A stretch of DNA of 64,000 nt from Meiothermus sp. Lineage in GTDB: Bacteria; Deinococcota; Deinococci; Deinococcales; Thermaceae. Positions 15,865-24,259 of this stretch are shown here, piece after piece. The position numbers and the translations under genes were made by a program. Position 1 is the first letter of the stretch, and the number at the start of each line of letters is the position of its first letter. The notes under the pieces were generated by a model. The model saw only the letters and a list, made by a program, of their open reading frames with translations, did not search any database and was not told where the DNA came from. The DNA is taken from NCBI RefSeq assembly GCF_026004115.1, contig NZ_BPIM01000001.1, positions 1,178,001-1,242,000 of the forward strand. Direction: 5' to 3'.

Positions 15865-16791
15865 ATGAACCTCTACGAGCGTTTTCTGGCCCAGGACATG
15901 CGGGCTCTGGCCCGGGCCATCACCTTAGTGGAGTCAGGCTATGCCGAAGGGCAGGCCCTCTTGCGCCAGTTGCGCGGGCGCGGCCACGCCCGGGTGGTGG
16001 GCCTCACCGGCAGCCCCGGGGCAGGCAAAAGCACCCTCACCGACCGGCTGATCGAGGAGGCCCGCAAGCGGGACGAGCGGGTGGCGGTGCTGGCGGTAGA
16101 CCCCAGCAGCCCCTTCACCGGGGGGGCCATTCTGGGCGACCGCATCCGCATGATGCGCCACCACCAGGATAAAAACGTATATATTCGCTCGCTGGCCAGC
16201 CGGGGGGCGCTAGGAGGGCTGGCGGGTGCCACGGTGGCCAGCCTGGCCCTGCTGGAGGCGTTTGGCTTTGACCGCATCTTCGTGGAGACGGTGGGGGTGG
16301 GGCAGAGCGAGGTGGATATTGCCCGCGTAGCCGATACCACCGTGCTCATTCTGACCCCTGCTGCAGGCGACGCCGTACAGGCCTTCAAGGCCGGGGTGAT
16401 GGAGATTGCCGATGTTTTTGTGGTCAACAAGTTCGACCTACCCGGGGGGGAGCGCATTGTGCAGGAGCTCAAGACCACCCTCGAGCTCGCCGCCCCGCGC
16501 CCCGCCGGCTGGAAGCCGCCCGTCCTGACCGCCGTGGCCCCCAAAGCCGAGGGGATTCCCGAGCTGTTCGAGGCCCTGGAGACCCATTACCAGCACCTGC
16601 AAAAGCACAACCTGCTCGAGGCCGACCGGCTCGAGCGGGCCCGCTTCGAAATCGAGAGTGTGATTCAGGAATGGGGCCGCCGCAAGACCCGTGAAGGCCA
16701 GGAGCTGATTGCCAGGGTAGCCCACGGCGACCTTACCCCCGAGGAAGCCGCCATGCAGCTTTTGGGCGTGCTCGAGGGCACCCGCACCTAG
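15865..16791 (+). CDS. meaB: Methylmalonyl-CoA mutase-associated GTPase MeaB
   Basis: 308 residues, G3E-family P-loop GTPase (MeaB/ArgK). Walker A is GSPGAGKST at residues 49-57; other blocks are AVDPSSPFTGGAILGDRIRM, RSLASRGALGG, ETVGVGQSEVDIA (switch II region) and VVNKFDLPGG (base recognition). It acts as a chaperone that loads and protects B12-dependent methylmalonyl-CoA mutase. The mutase genes are not in this window. Its stop codon overlaps that of the convergent aminotransferase in the shared CTAG at 16788-16791. Confidence 0.92.
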   Translation: MNLYERFLAQDMRALARAITLVESGYAEGQALLRQLRGRGHARVVGLTGSPGAGKSTLTDRLIEEARKRDERVAVLAVDPSSPFTGGAILGDRIRMMRHHQDKNVYIRSLASRGALGGLAGATVASLALLEAFGFDRIFVETVGVGQSEVDIARVADTTVLILTPAAGDAVQAFKAGVMEIADVFVVNKFDLPGGERIVQELKTTLELAAPRPAGWKPPVLTAVAPKAEGIPELFEALETHYQHLQKHNLLEADRLERARFEIESVIQEWGRRKTREGQELIARVAHGDLTPEEAAMQLLGVLEGTRT

Positions 16792-17951
16792 CCCTCTGCG
16801 CTACGAATAAAGGCCCCTATTTTCTGGGCAGCCTGGCGCAGCACCACCTCGGGCTGTACCAGCGCAAAACGCACGTAGCCCACCCCACCCGGCCCAAAAG
16901 CCCGTCCCGGCGAGAGGGCCACACCGGTTTGGGCCAGTAGCGCTTTGGCAAACTGCAAATCGTCCAGGGCCAGCCCTGGGGGCAGCCGGGCCCAGAGGTA
17001 CATCCCGGCCTCCGGTAGCGGAACCTCCCAGCCCTGCTCGGCCAGGGCCGCCGCCATGGCGCTGCGCCGGCCGGCCCAGATCCGGGCATCGGCCTGCAAG
17101 CGCGCCGGGGGGATGGCCAGCGCCGCCATGCCCATGCGCTGGATGCCCAGGTACGGGTTGAAATCAATGGGGGCTTTGAGGGCTTCCAGGCTCTCGATGG
17201 CCCGGGCGTTGCCCAGGGCAAAGCCCAGCCGGAACCCGGCCAGGTGGTAGCTCTTGGAAAAGCTAAAAAGCTCCACCACCCGTTCCCGCCCCCCAGGTAG
17301 GGCCAGGGGTGAGGGGGTGGGCTTTAGGGCCTGGTCGAGGTAGGGGTTGTCGTGGATGAGCAGCAGGTCGTAGTGCTGGCAGAACTTCAGCGCCTCCACA
17401 AAAAATTCCTCGGGGGCCAGGGCCGCGGTGGGGTTGTTGGGGTAGTTGAGCAGCACCGCCTTGGCCCGCCGGGCTACTGCCTCCGGCACGGCCCACAGGT
17501 TGGGCAGCAAATTCTCACCCAGGGGCATCAGGTAGGCCTCGAGGCCCGCCACCCGGGCCGCCCCAAAGTAGGAGGGGTAGGCCACGTCGCACATCAGCAG
17601 TACGTCGCCGGGGTCGGCCACGGCCATGAGCAGGTGGGCCAGTCCCTCCTGCGAACCAATCAGGCAGAGGGCCTCCTGCTGGGGCTCGAGGCGCACCCCA
17701 TAGCGCCGGAAGTACCATTCGGCAGCGGACTCCAGGAAGGGCAAGGTGCCCGACTTGAGGCAGTAGCCATAGGTCGCGGGGTCGTCGATGGCCTGTTTGA
17801 GGGCTTGCAGGGCTTCGGGCGGCGGCGGCAGGTCGGAGGCCCCAATCGAGAGGTCTATCACCTCCAGGCCCCGGGCGCGGGCCTCGGCCTTGGCGGCGTC
17901 CATCTCCAGGAAAACCCCTCCACCCAAGGGGGTACGACGGGAGCGAAACAT
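16788..17951 (-). CDS. Class I/II aminotransferase (LL-diaminopimelate/succinyl-DAP aminotransferase-like)
   Basis: 387 residues from the ATG at 17951 (MFRSRRTPLGGGVFLEMD); an ATG at 17966 adds five residues but lies inside the likely -10 box TATGGT. Fold-type I aminotransferase: GSQEGLAHLLMAVADPGD, YPSYFGAARVAGLEA, LNYPNNPTAALAP (Asn and Pro of the cofactor site), HDNPYLDQAL, and the PLP lysine in FSFSKSYHLAGFRLG. The overall blocks are closest to the diaminopimelate-aminotransferase branch, so a lysine or peptidoglycan precursor role is plausible, but the substrate is not certain. It is convergent with meaB, overlapping by 4 bp. Confidence 0.8.
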   Translation of the reverse strand: MFRSRRTPLGGGVFLEMDAAKAEARARGLEVIDLSIGASDLPPPPEALQALKQAIDDPATYGYCLKSGTLPFLESAAEWYFRRYGVRLEPQQEALCLIGSQEGLAHLLMAVADPGDVLLMCDVAYPSYFGAARVAGLEAYLMPLGENLLPNLWAVPEAVARRAKAVLLNYPNNPTAALAPEEFFVEALKFCQHYDLLLIHDNPYLDQALKPTPSPLALPGGRERVVELFSFSKSYHLAGFRLGFALGNARAIESLEALKAPIDFNPYLGIQRMGMAALAIPPARLQADARIWAGRRSAMAAALAEQGWEVPLPEAGMYLWARLPPGLALDDLQFAKALLAQTGVALSPGRAFGPGGVGYVRFALVQPEVVLRQAAQKIGAFIRSAEG

Positions 17952-17966
17952 ACTGGGCACTACCAT

Positions 17967-18235
17967 ACCGCAAGATGCAAGCCCATACCGCCAGCGCGAG
18001 GTTCATGGCCAATGTTTCGCAGCATCCCATAGCGCACCAGTCAAACCGAGTAGGGAGTTGTCTTTTGCTTGGGTAGCATTTCTTGCAAGCGCTGGCTCAC
18101 CACCCGCAACAACTGGGTCAGGGTTGCCAATAGAGCGCTCTTCACATAAAAAGAGCCTCCCGAGAATTAAAAATCCCAGACAGAACAGCTGCCGCCCGGA
18201 AACTCGAAAACATGCGTCTGGGCTCAGACGCATTC
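17967..18235. other. Intergenic region at left border of phage remnant
   Basis: About 270 bp without a convincing gene. It contains a perfect 9-bp hairpin at 18212-18233 (ATGCGTCTG, GGCT loop, CAGACGCAT) followed by a T-rich tail, which may act as a terminator for plus-strand transcription. The coding trace of the MuF fragment begins right after it. Confidence 0.45.
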
Positions 18236-19206
18236 TCTTTTTCGCGGTCGATAACGACCGTGAAGGTCGCGATAAGGCAGTCGGTTTGACATCGCCGCAT
18301 GGACGGGGTGACGGTGCCTATCGGGGAGCCCTTCGTCACCCCGGCGGGCTCGAGGCTGCGCTACCCCGGCGACCGCAGCCTGGGGGCTCCGGCGGGGGAG
18401 GTGGTGAACTGCCGGTGTACGATTATTGGAGTCATGGTAGAGCAGGAACCGTTGACCGGGCAGCTTGAGTATGAGCGCCCCAAAGCGGGCGTGCATTTCC
18501 GCCAGTGGAGAGCTACCTCAGAAGCCAACCGCAAAACGGTCCTGCGCGGCCTGAGCCGGGCCGGACTACTCGACTGGCTGAAAGACAATCCCCTTGGGGA
18601 AATCCGGGTCGTGCAAAGCCTCTATGACGAGTCCGGTTCGTTCCACGGGGTCTATAACCCGGTCGTCGCGAGCATTCGGCTCAGCCTGGAGCGCCCTGAC
18701 ATTGGCCAGCAACCGGCCTGGGGCGAACTTCACACCGTCTCCGCAATTGCGAATAACCCCAACGCCGCGGCACAGATCTCCCTACTCCACGAGACCGGCC
18801 ACCATATCTTGACCGTGTTGGGGCGGCAGATGGGGTCTGCGCTCGAGGACAAAATCCGGAAGGTTTGGAACCAGGCTAATTATGTGTCGAGGCGGGCGAG
18901 CGTGAACTGGAAGGAATACTTCTGCGAGACGCACTGCGCGTATGTCTATTTGCCAGGGTCGGTGCGTGAACCTTCACAAACCTCAGCCAGGGGTGCTTCA
19001 GACGCCTGGGGTTGCAAAAATGCTCGTAGCAAGGCGAGATGGCTGGGTGTTATGCCCCCACCTAGCCTCCCCCGTTGGGGGAGGAAGGCGTGGCTTTACT
19101 TTATGCACCAGCCCTGGTCTATTTGCGGGATGAACTGCAGGTGAAAGACCCCCTGGGGTATAATCTGATCAGGGAGATCCGCCGGATGATCGGCACGGGA
19201 GACTGA
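18236..19206 (+). pseudogene. Phage MuF-type head protein fragment fused to zincin-like domain, interrupted by a MITE
   Basis: Only the C-terminal part of a MuF/SPP1-gp7-like minor head protein remains. A first trace (VDNDREGRDKAVGLTS) is one frameshift away from MDGVTVPIGEPF...GAPAGEVVNCRC (ATG at 18299). After it comes a separate domain with HETGH (residues 164-168 from 18299), an HExxH zinc site, and a downstream Glu (E210 in CETHC) that could be the third ligand. Phage MuF proteins with exchangeable C-terminal toxin domains are a known class of polymorphic toxins; that role here is inferred. A 163-bp insertion at 18954-19116 breaks the frame after YVYL. Removing it with one copy of the 10-bp duplication rejoins the frame as YVYLRDELQVKDPLGYNLI and on to a stop at 19206. 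Confidence 0.7.
18954..19116. mobile_element. MITE (163 bp) with 10-bp target site duplication
   Basis: The insert starts CAGGGTCGGTGC and ends GCACCAGCCCTG, imperfect terminal inverted repeats matching at 10 of 12 positions. It is flanked by the direct repeat GTCTATTTGC at 18944-18953 and 19117-19126. It has no coding capacity; inside is the hairpin CCTCCCCC-GTT-GGGGGAGG. Precise removal restores the reading frame of the host gene, direct evidence of a real insertion. Confidence 0.85.
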
Positions 19207-19207
19207 C

Positions 19208-19426
19208 ATGGCTGGTACGCTAACAAAAATCGATTGGGTTCGGATGCGCCAGCTTGCCGCAGAGGTCGAGCAGTTGAAGACCTTGGGCCAATGGACGTTA
19301 GCCGAGTACCGTCGGATCAACCGTGAAGCTGTGGCCGCAGGTGGCGACGCTCCCGGCGCTCGTGACTGGCTGCTGCAAGAAGCCGACCCTGCCTGGCACG
19401 ACCAGTTGGTGCAGGCTGTGCTATAG
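19208..19426 (+). CDS. Small helical protein next to zincin gene, candidate immunity or phage accessory protein
   Basis: 72 residues; starts one base after the restored stop of the zincin gene (TGA-C-ATG) and ends before a strong terminator, so it belongs to the same transcript. The sequence is amphipathic and helical (MRQLAAEVEQLKTLGQWTLA, then EYRRINREAVAAGG), with no membrane segment and no recognised domain. Small genes right after MuF-toxin genes are reasonable immunity candidates, but it could equally be a phage accessory protein. The frame is intact, unlike both neighbours. Confidence 0.55.
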   Translation: MAGTLTKIDWVRMRQLAAEVEQLKTLGQWTLAEYRRINREAVAAGGDAPGARDWLLQEADPAWHDQLVQAVL

Positions 19427-19438
19427 TTAACTCAATAC

Positions 19439-19485
19439 ATCCCCCTCGGGGAAGGCCCACCGGGCACCTCGAGGGGGATTTTTCT
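19439..19485 (+). terminator. Strong Rho-independent terminator
   Basis: ATCCCCCTCG (19439-19448) pairs perfectly with CGAGGGGGAT (19470-19479), with a smaller GCCC/GGGC stem in the loop, followed by TTTTTCTTT. Confidence 0.8.
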
Positions 19486-19902
19486 TTGCCCATTCGCTCT
19501 TTCACCCACCGCATCCCGCTCCAACTGCGGCGACTGCGCCAGGGCATCGTGCTGGTGCGGGCCAGCAACGACACGGTGGTGGATGAGTACGGCACCACCA
19601 TCACCGTTGAGGCCCTCATGCGGGACTGGCTGCCCGGCTTCTGGCAGCACCGCACCATCAGCCTGCAGCACAACCTGCCGGAACTCCGGGGCATCCGGGA
19701 CAAGCCGTTTATCGGTCTTGCCCGGCGGGTGGATTTCACTCCCCAGCTCGAGGTGGAGGCGGAGGTGCTCGACCCGGAGACTCGAGCTCTGGTCGAAGCG
19801 GGCCGGATCACCGGGGCTAGCCTGGAGTTCGTGCCGCTCGAGCCGCACCCAACGGGTAGCCGGACGCAACAGCGTGGTCTACTACCGCTCTCGAGCACGT
19901 AG
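19486..19902 (+). pseudogene. Phage prohead protease-like fragment (XkdF/HK97 type)
   Basis: The frame gives 138 residues. ISLQHNLPELRG, followed by PFIGLARRVDFTPQLEVEAE and AGRITGASLEFVPLE, is the core of the phage prohead-protease/XkdF family, with the His and Ser expected in the catalytic centre of S78-like proteases. The protein then degenerates and stops only 8 bp before the degenerate end repeat of the CRISPR array, so the C-terminus is lost. The TTG start sits directly behind a terminator, so the true N-terminus is uncertain. MuF followed by a protease is the normal order of phage head genes. Confidence 0.6.
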
Positions 19903-21253
19903 AGCTGACCACTTCAACCCGTGTGTGCGTGGAATACCGAAGCCGCTGCGCGTTCAAATAGCGTTATAGCAGTTCATCCCCGCGTGTGTGGGGAATACAC
20001 TCGGGGTCGGTCGCTTTCTCGCCTACGGCTCGGTTCATCCCCGCGTGTGTGGGGAATACACCAGGTACGACCCCAGGGCCGCCAAGCCCCCCGGTTCATC
20101 CCCGCGTGTGTGGGGAATACGGCATCCAGGGACGAGAAATCACCGACGTTATCGGTTCATCCCCGCGTGTGTGGGGAATACCGGCAGGTCGTCCCGGTAG
20201 ACGATGAGCCGCTCGGTTCATCCCCGCGTGTGTGGGGAATACGTCGCAATTTGCTCCCTGACCCCGACCGGATCACGGTTCATCCCCGCGTGTGTGGGGA
20301 ATACGGCTGGAGGATTTCTTGCTCAGGAGGTGGTAGCGGTTCATCCCCGCGTGTGTGGGGAATACGAACAGCCAGGAGGTTTTCGGCTGGAATGGTCGGT
20401 TCATCCCCGCGTGTGTGGGGAATACGGGGAGACGAACACTGCCCCCACCGGCAGGGGCGGTTCATCCCCGCGTGTGTGGGGAATACGAGATGGGCCAGGA
20501 AAGGATTGCGCGGGTCCCCTGGTTCATCCCCGCGTGTGTGGGGAATACTCCCTATAGTTCTGCCGCTGGCGGCGTTCGCACGGTTCATCCCCGCGTGTGT
20601 GGGGAATACTAGTTTCGTGGATATTCCTGGCTTTGCAATAACGGTTCATCCCCGCGTGTGTGGGGAATACGCCGCCCCCAGCTTCCCATTGCTGGCCAAA
20701 AAAGGTTCATCCCCGCGTGTGTGGGGAATACGCCAGCAATGTAGCCCCCAGGGTCAGGGGAGCCGGTTCATCCCCGCGTGTGTGGGGAATACTTGAGCTA
20801 TAGCCAATATCATTAGCGCGTCGTCGGTTCATCCCCGCGTGTGTGGGGAATACGGCAGGCCGATGACGTCCACCTTCAAACCAGGCGGTTCATCCCCGCG
20901 TGTGTGGGGAATACGAGGTGCTCCCTCACCTGGTCGGCGGTGAGCTCCGGTTCATCCCCGCGTGTGTGGGGAATACGCTGCTTACGAAGCGTTACAGCAG
21001 GAATATGCGGTTCATCCCCGCGTGTGTGGGGAATACGCCGCGTTCAGCCCATCTCAGTTTGTGCAGGGCGGTTCATCCCCGCGTGTGTGGGGAATACGTT
21101 GTCAAGCCATACCTCGACGTAGCTGCCGTCGGTTCATCCCCGCGTGTGTGGGGAATACATTTGGTACGCCGCGAGGACCTCGAGGCTTTGCGGTTCATCC
21201 CCGCGTGTGTGGGGAATACGATGGGCGGCACCAACAAGCGTACTTTCCCCCGC

Positions 21254-21678
21254 GGTTCATCCCCGCGTGTGTGGGGAATACTTCCAATCCCCCCTGCTTG
21301 AAGGGGGGCTTTCGGTTCATCCCCGCGTGTGTGGGGAATACGACGGTACATTGCACCCCTCCCCAGGGCACCTCGGTTCATCCCCGCGTGTGTGGGGAAT
21401 ACGGGCCTATAGGCCAGCCTAGGGGCTATAGGGGCGGTTCATCCCCGCGTGTGTGGGGAATACTTCCAATCCCCCCTGCTTGAAGGGGGGCTTTCGGTTC
21501 ATCCCCGCGTGTGTGGGGAATACGACGGTACATTGCACCCCTCCCCAGGGCACCTCGGTTCATCCCCGCGTGTGTGGGGAATACGGGCCTATAGGCCAGC
21601 CTAGGGGCTATAGGGGCGGTTCATCCCCGCGTGTGTGGGGAATACTTCCAATCCCCCCTGCTTGAAGGGGGGCTTTCG
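21254..21678. repeat. Duplicated three-spacer block in the array
   Basis: The 182-bp block 21254-21435 (three repeat-spacer units) recurs at 21436-21617, and its first spacer appears a third time at 21646-21677. The first spacer contains the palindrome CCCCCCTGCTTGAAGGGGGG. Confidence 0.92.
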
Positions 21679-21738
21679 GTTCATCCCCGCGTGTGTGGGG
21701 AATACCCATTCAGGCGTAACCAGCACCGGTTCGCCGTC

Positions 21739-22106
21739 GGTTCATCCCCGCGTGTGTGGGGAATACGCCGCCGTGCCGCCGTGCCGTGATGCCGATAACG
21801 GTTCATCCCCGCGTGTGTGGGGAATACGCAGGAACAGGATGATGTACGGCAACAGGGCCTCGGTTCATCCCCGCGTGTGTGGGGAATACGTAGTCGTGCT
21901 CGTTCTCTTGAATGCCCAATACGGTTCATCCCCGCGTGTGTGGGGAATACGTGGAGCGGGCCTTCTTCCGCACCCGGCCCTTCGGTTCATCCCCGCGTGT
22001 GTGGGGAATACGCCGCCGTGCCGCCGTGCCGTGATGCCGATAACGGTTCATCCCCGCGTGTGTGGGGAATACGCAGGAACAGGATGATGTACGGCAACAG
22101 GGCCTC
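21739..22106. repeat. Duplicated two-spacer block in the array
   Basis: Two adjacent units at 21739-21861 recur at 21984-22106, separated by two unrelated spacers; this indicates recombination between repeats. Confidence 0.92.
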
Positions 22107-23848
22107 GGTTCATCCCCGCGTGTGTGGGGAATACTACGGCACGTTACGCAGCGGCACGGAATCCTTCGGTTCATCCCCGCGTGTGTGGGGAATACGGCTG
22201 GATTATCCAGACCATCTACGGCGTCTACGGTTCATCCCCGCGTGTGTGGGGAATACGCCACCTGACCCTATTAGGGTGTCTGTCGTTTCGGTTCATCCCC
22301 GCGTGTGTGGGGAATACGCCGGGAGGGGCTAGAGCGGCTGGCAGACCGCGGTTCATCCCCGCGTGTGTGGGGAATACTGAAACATTACACGACCTACGAA
22401 CGAAAACAACGGTTCATCCCCGCGTGTGTGGGGAATACTACCTGGTCGCCGGGCTGTGGCGGGTTTTCGCGCGGTTCATCCCCGCGTGTGTGGGGAATAC
22501 TCCAGACAGCAGTCTGGCCATTGCGCTTGCCGCGGTTCATCCCCGCGTGTGTGGGGAATACGTCATATCTGCGTGCGATATTTGTATTGCGGCGGTTCAT
22601 CCCCGCGTGTGTGGGGAATACTATACCTGATGATGACCGCTAGCACTTTCCCTCCGGTTCATCCCCGCGTGTGTGGGGAATACCTTGAATTGATTCTGGA
22701 TAAGACAATAAATAACGGTTCATCCCCGCGTGTGTGGGGAATACCCTGGGCGGGATATCGCCCGGGTTGTAGTGGGCGGTTCATCCCCGCGTGTGTGGGG
22801 AATACACTAGACGCCGCAGTGCAGCGCAACTCCGTAGCGGTTCATCCCCGCGTGTGTGGGGAATACTTCAACGCTCAGCGCGTTGGCCCTCAATATTGCG
22901 GTTCATCCCCGCGTGTGTGGGGAATACTTTGGCGCTTGCGCGCCACGCTCTCGAGCATATCGGTTCATCCCCGCGTGTGTGGGGAATACTAAAACGTTTG
23001 CTCGTGGAATTTCCCGTCGCGCGGTTCATCCCCGCGTGTGTGGGGAATACGCTCCGGCGGTAATCCCTCTAGGATACTCTTCCGGTTCATCCCCGCGTGT
23101 GTGGGGAATACATTGTGCAGAAATGCTTGGGGCGGTCGCCCCGCGGTTCATCCCCGCGTGTGTGGGGAATACTTCACGACCCCGCCGAGGGCTACGGCGG
23201 ACAGCGGTTCATCCCCGCGTGTGTGGGGAATACGGCACGGCAACACAGCAACACGGCACGGCTACGGTTCATCCCCGCGTGTGTGGGGAATACGACAACC
23301 CTCTGGACGCCTCGCTGGTCGTCGCCGGTTCATCCCCGCGTGTGTGGGGAATACGATGTGTGGTGCGTGTACGACACCCAGTCATCCGGTTCATCCCCGC
23401 GTGTGTGGGGAATACGCCTGCGGATACGGTGCCCCAGAAATCCACTTCGGTTCATCCCCGCGTGTGTGGGGAATACGCTCATCGCAGCGCCCCAGCCTGC
23501 TTTGAGCGCGGTTCATCCCCGCGTGTGTGGGGAATACTACTACGTCGTCCCAGTAGCGTTGATCCACCCACGGTTCATCCCCGCGTGTGTGGGGAATACC
23601 TGGGCATGGAATACCCAGTCCCGTCCATGCACGGTTCATCCCCGCGTGTGTGGGGAATACCCGCTCGGAAAGCCCGAACGAACGCTGGAGGGCGGTTCAT
23701 CCCCGCGTGTGTGGGGAATACATAATGCCGTACCCCATCATCGAGAAGTATTTCGGTTCATCCCCGCGTGTGTGGGGAATACGTGCGTTACCGCAACGAC
23801 GTGAATCGGCTGGCCGGTTCATCCCCGCGTGTGTGGGGAATACACTTG

Positions 23849-23854
23849 ATTCTA
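23849..23854 (-). promoter_or_regulatory. -10 box of the CRISPR array
   Basis: TAGAAT on the minus strand ends 5 nt before the first repeat, so pre-crRNA would start at or near the repeat itself. No clear -35 is visible at 17-18 bp. The mini-CRISPR between cas3 and cas8e has the same spacing. Confidence 0.45.
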
Positions 23855-23863
23855 ACAGCAAAT

Positions 23864-24256
23864 TCAGCCGCTTACCCCGTCTGAAGTGTCGAAATCCCGA
23901 GCTGATGGGTTGGGATTTTCTTTTTCAAGGTTCTCGGTCGCCTTAGACTTTTTCCGTTTGGCATGCATGCGCTGCCATTCGGCGTTTTGCACAGCGACCA
24001 GCGTGATGCCATCAAAGTCTACCAGGGTGCGGGTGGCGTCGCCATGGGTTCGGATCGTAAAACCTTGCTCGTTGCTGGTACGGTACATCAGGCAACAACG
24101 CCCTACGGTCTTTTTCTCTTTGCACTTCTCCCACAGCAGATCCCGCACCAATGCCGACATGCTGCCCACAAAAACACCGCTGCTCACTTCCAGCATCCAG
24201 CGCGATAGCTCGCCGCGCAGACGCTTGGGTACATTTTCCAGCACAATCACGACCAT
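23864..24256 (-). CDS. cas2: CRISPR-associated endoribonuclease Cas2 (type I-E)
   Basis: 130 residues. Cas2e forms the Cas1-Cas2 integrase that inserts new spacers. The core MVVIVLENVPKRLRGELSRW through GVFVGSMSALVRDLLWE to DFDGITLVAVQN matches the CT1978-type Cas2, normally about 90-100 aa. After residue 90 there is an unusual charged tail of about 40 residues (KRKKSKATENLEKENPNPS and on) ending only 20 bp from the first CRISPR repeat, so the leader lies inside the 3' coding end. It follows cas1 after 3 nt. Confidence 0.93.
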   Translation of the reverse strand: MVVIVLENVPKRLRGELSRWMLEVSSGVFVGSMSALVRDLLWEKCKEKKTVGRCCLMYRTSNEQGFTIRTHGDATRTLVDFDGITLVAVQNAEWQRMHAKRKKSKATENLEKENPNPSARDFDTSDGVSG

Positions 24257-24259
24257 AGT

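Larger units (their letters stand above)
19910..23843 (-). CRISPR. Type I-E CRISPR array: 64 intact repeats plus one degenerate terminal repeat
   Basis: Repeats of 28 bp recur every 61 bp (a few 60 or 62) from 19971-19998 to 23816-23843; spacers are 32-34 nt. The plus-strand core is CCCCGCGTGTGTGGGG. The repeat on the minus strand resembles the E. coli type I-E repeat and ends ATGAACC, with a following G in almost all units, as expected if that base comes from the PAM. The first repeat at the left end, about 19910-19937, is strongly degenerate, marking the old, leader-distal end; the leader side is at cas2. The array is therefore read leftward, on the minus strand. Two spacer blocks are duplicated (see separate entries). 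Confidence 0.97.

Noticed and set aside
18299-18340. The ATG at 18299 as the true start of the zincin gene
   Set aside because: It lies inside the MuF core motif and coding similarity continues upstream in another frame, so this is an internal Met of a truncated gene.
19921-23946. Many overlapping ORFs with repeated [17 protein letters not shown] or FIPACVGNT segments
   Set aside because: They are frame translations of the CRISPR repeat, which contains no stop in several frames; not genes.
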